Assembly (NCBI GenBank): GCA_015520145.1
Contig: WAQR01000219.1
Location: forward strand, 1-5,705
Length of the DNA stretch: 5,705 nucleotides
From: Candidatus Hydrothermarchaeota archaeon
Lineage (GTDB): Archaea; Hydrothermarchaeota; Hydrothermarchaeia; Hydrothermarchaeales; WAQR01
Reading direction: 5' to 3'
In this document: piece after piece, positions 4,887 to 5,705 of the stretch
Position numbering within the stretch: the stretch's first letter is position 1
Layout of the letters: each line of letters begins with the position of its first letter
Notes under the pieces: generated by a model
What the model was told of the DNA's origin: nothing
Database searches by the model: none
The model's input: only the letters and a program-made list of their open reading frames with translations
Made by a program: the position numbers and the translations under genes

Positions 4887-5705
4887 ATGAGAATAGCGGT
4901 TATAGGAGCAGGGCTTTCTGGTTTGAGTTTTGCCCACCATTTATGGTCTAATGTGGATACCGTAGATATTTATGATAGAGTAAGTGGACCTGACTCCAGG
5001 GCAAGACCTGTCCAGCTTCAGGGCATTATGCGGTTTGTCAATTCAGGCAAGCTCCCGCTGGTAAAGGAGCACAGTATTTTAAAGGAACTCGTTTTTTCGA
5101 TGAACTGGAAAGACCCGGCGAAAGACGGTATAAGAATCTCTCCAAGATTTTCGTGTGTCGGCTGGAGCTATCTTCGCGGTTCATGCAAAAAGTCTGTGGA
5201 TAACCAGCTCTACGAACTGGTAAAAGGAAAGGAGAATGTTGTGTTTCACTGGGGTGAACGTATTGGAAAAGGGGACCTGGAAGAGCTTAAAGGAGAATAC
5301 GATTATGTCATCATTGCCACAGGTCAGTGGCGAAACCTTATCGAAGGCGAGGACGTGCGGGGTGCAGGCTATGGGTTTAGGGTGGAGAGAAGAGGATATT
5401 TTGATCCGAGGAGGATATCTGCGGCATTAAATAATGAGATAGCACCACATGGGTACTACTATATCCTCCCTTACGACAGGGATACAGCAGAATGCGTTAC
5501 GTGCTTCCTTTTTAGGGATGGAATAAATGGTGCGGAATACAGAAACCGGTTAAAAGACTTCCTTGAAGAAGACGGGTTTACAATCCATGATTCATGGGTG
5601 GACATGGGGTCGTGGGATGCAAACTGGGTAAAAAACGCACAGTTCCCAGAATGTATCGATGAAAACGTCATAAAGATAGGTGATGCGGCAAATCTCATAG
5701 AGATA
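4887..5705 (+). CDS. FAD-dependent oxidoreductase, geranylgeranyl-reductase-like (3' partial)
   Basis: The frame is open from ATG 4887 to the window end (273 codons, no stop), so the C-terminus is missing. The N-terminus MRIAVIGAGLSGLSFAHHL contains the dinucleotide-binding GxGxxG (residues 7-12), and Asp30 after the second strand is placed to hold the ADP ribose. VIIATG at 141-146 is the conserved strand closing the first FAD-binding part, and IGDAA (264-268) is the second FAD contact typical of the p-hydroxybenzoate-hydroxylase/geranylgeranyl-reductase fold. The middle region is Trp- and Tyr-rich and presumably shapes the substrate site. Substrate cannot be named: archaeal members include lipid-saturating geranylgeranyl reductases, but related enzymes act on quinones and aromatics. 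It is divergent from lonB and has its own TATA-like element. Upstream ATGs at 4868 and 4877 are out of frame. Confidence 0.85.
   Translation, partial: MRIAVIGAGLSGLSFAHHLWSNVDTVDIYDRVSGPDSRARPVQLQGIMRFVNSGKLPLVKEHSILKELVFSMNWKDPAKDGIRISPRFSCVGWSYLRGSCKKSVDNQLYELVKGKENVVFHWGERIGKGDLEELKGEYDYVIIATGQWRNLIEGEDVRGAGYGFRVERRGYFDPRRISAALNNEIAPHGYYYILPYDRDTAECVTCFLFRDGINGAEYRNRLKDFLEEDGFTIHDSWVDMGSWDANWVKNAQFPECIDENVIKIGDAANLIEI

Overview
The window is archaeal, most likely euryarchaeal and related to methanogens or anaerobic alkane/methane oxidisers. The evidence is the gene set: ribosomal protein S19e, a PDCD5-family protein, the RNase P subunit Rnp4 and a two-TM LonB protease are archaeal or archaeal/eukaryotic, never bacterial. 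GGTGA/AGGTGG-type ribosome binding sites and TATA-like promoter elements agree. I cannot place it at genus level from sequence alone.

Layout. (1) Positions 1-706, plus strand: the 3' tail of trpE, then complete trpG with an ATGA start/stop overlap; together they make anthranilate synthase for tryptophan synthesis. (2) Positions 693-4719, minus strand: a compact five-gene run read right to left, lonB, an unrecognised 306-residue exported protein, rnp4, rps19e and the PDCD5-family gene. Gaps are 57, 4, 77 and 7 nt. trpG and the PDCD5 gene converge, and their 3' ends overlap by 14 bp. (3) Positions 4720-4886: a 167-bp divergent intergenic region with TATA-like elements and two perfect inverted repeats sharing a TAAAGAT/TAAGAT half-site. 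(4) Positions 4887-5705, plus strand: the first 273 codons of an FAD-dependent oxidoreductase that runs off the window.

How the genes fit together. The minus-strand run joins a membrane protein-quality-control protease with RNA processing (RNase P) and small-subunit assembly (S19e), a housekeeping gene set. The 306-residue protein, between lonB and rnp4, is the least understood. It has one N-terminal membrane segment, then two tandem copies of a domain of about 130 residues, and seven N-glycosylation sequons.

The least expected sequence-level pattern is at the gene ends. lonB and rnp4 each have a short direct repeat covering their last sense codons and TAG stop, with periods of 15 and 36 bp. 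Each therefore has a second in-frame TAG followed by a non-TAG stop. For rnp4 that final stop (TGA) overlaps the rps19e start codon as ATGA. The first four genes of the run all end in TAG, so a test of amber (pyrrolysine) decoding in the source organism would be informative. I see no mobile element, CRISPR array, tRNA or rRNA, and no unannotated stretch over 300 bases.
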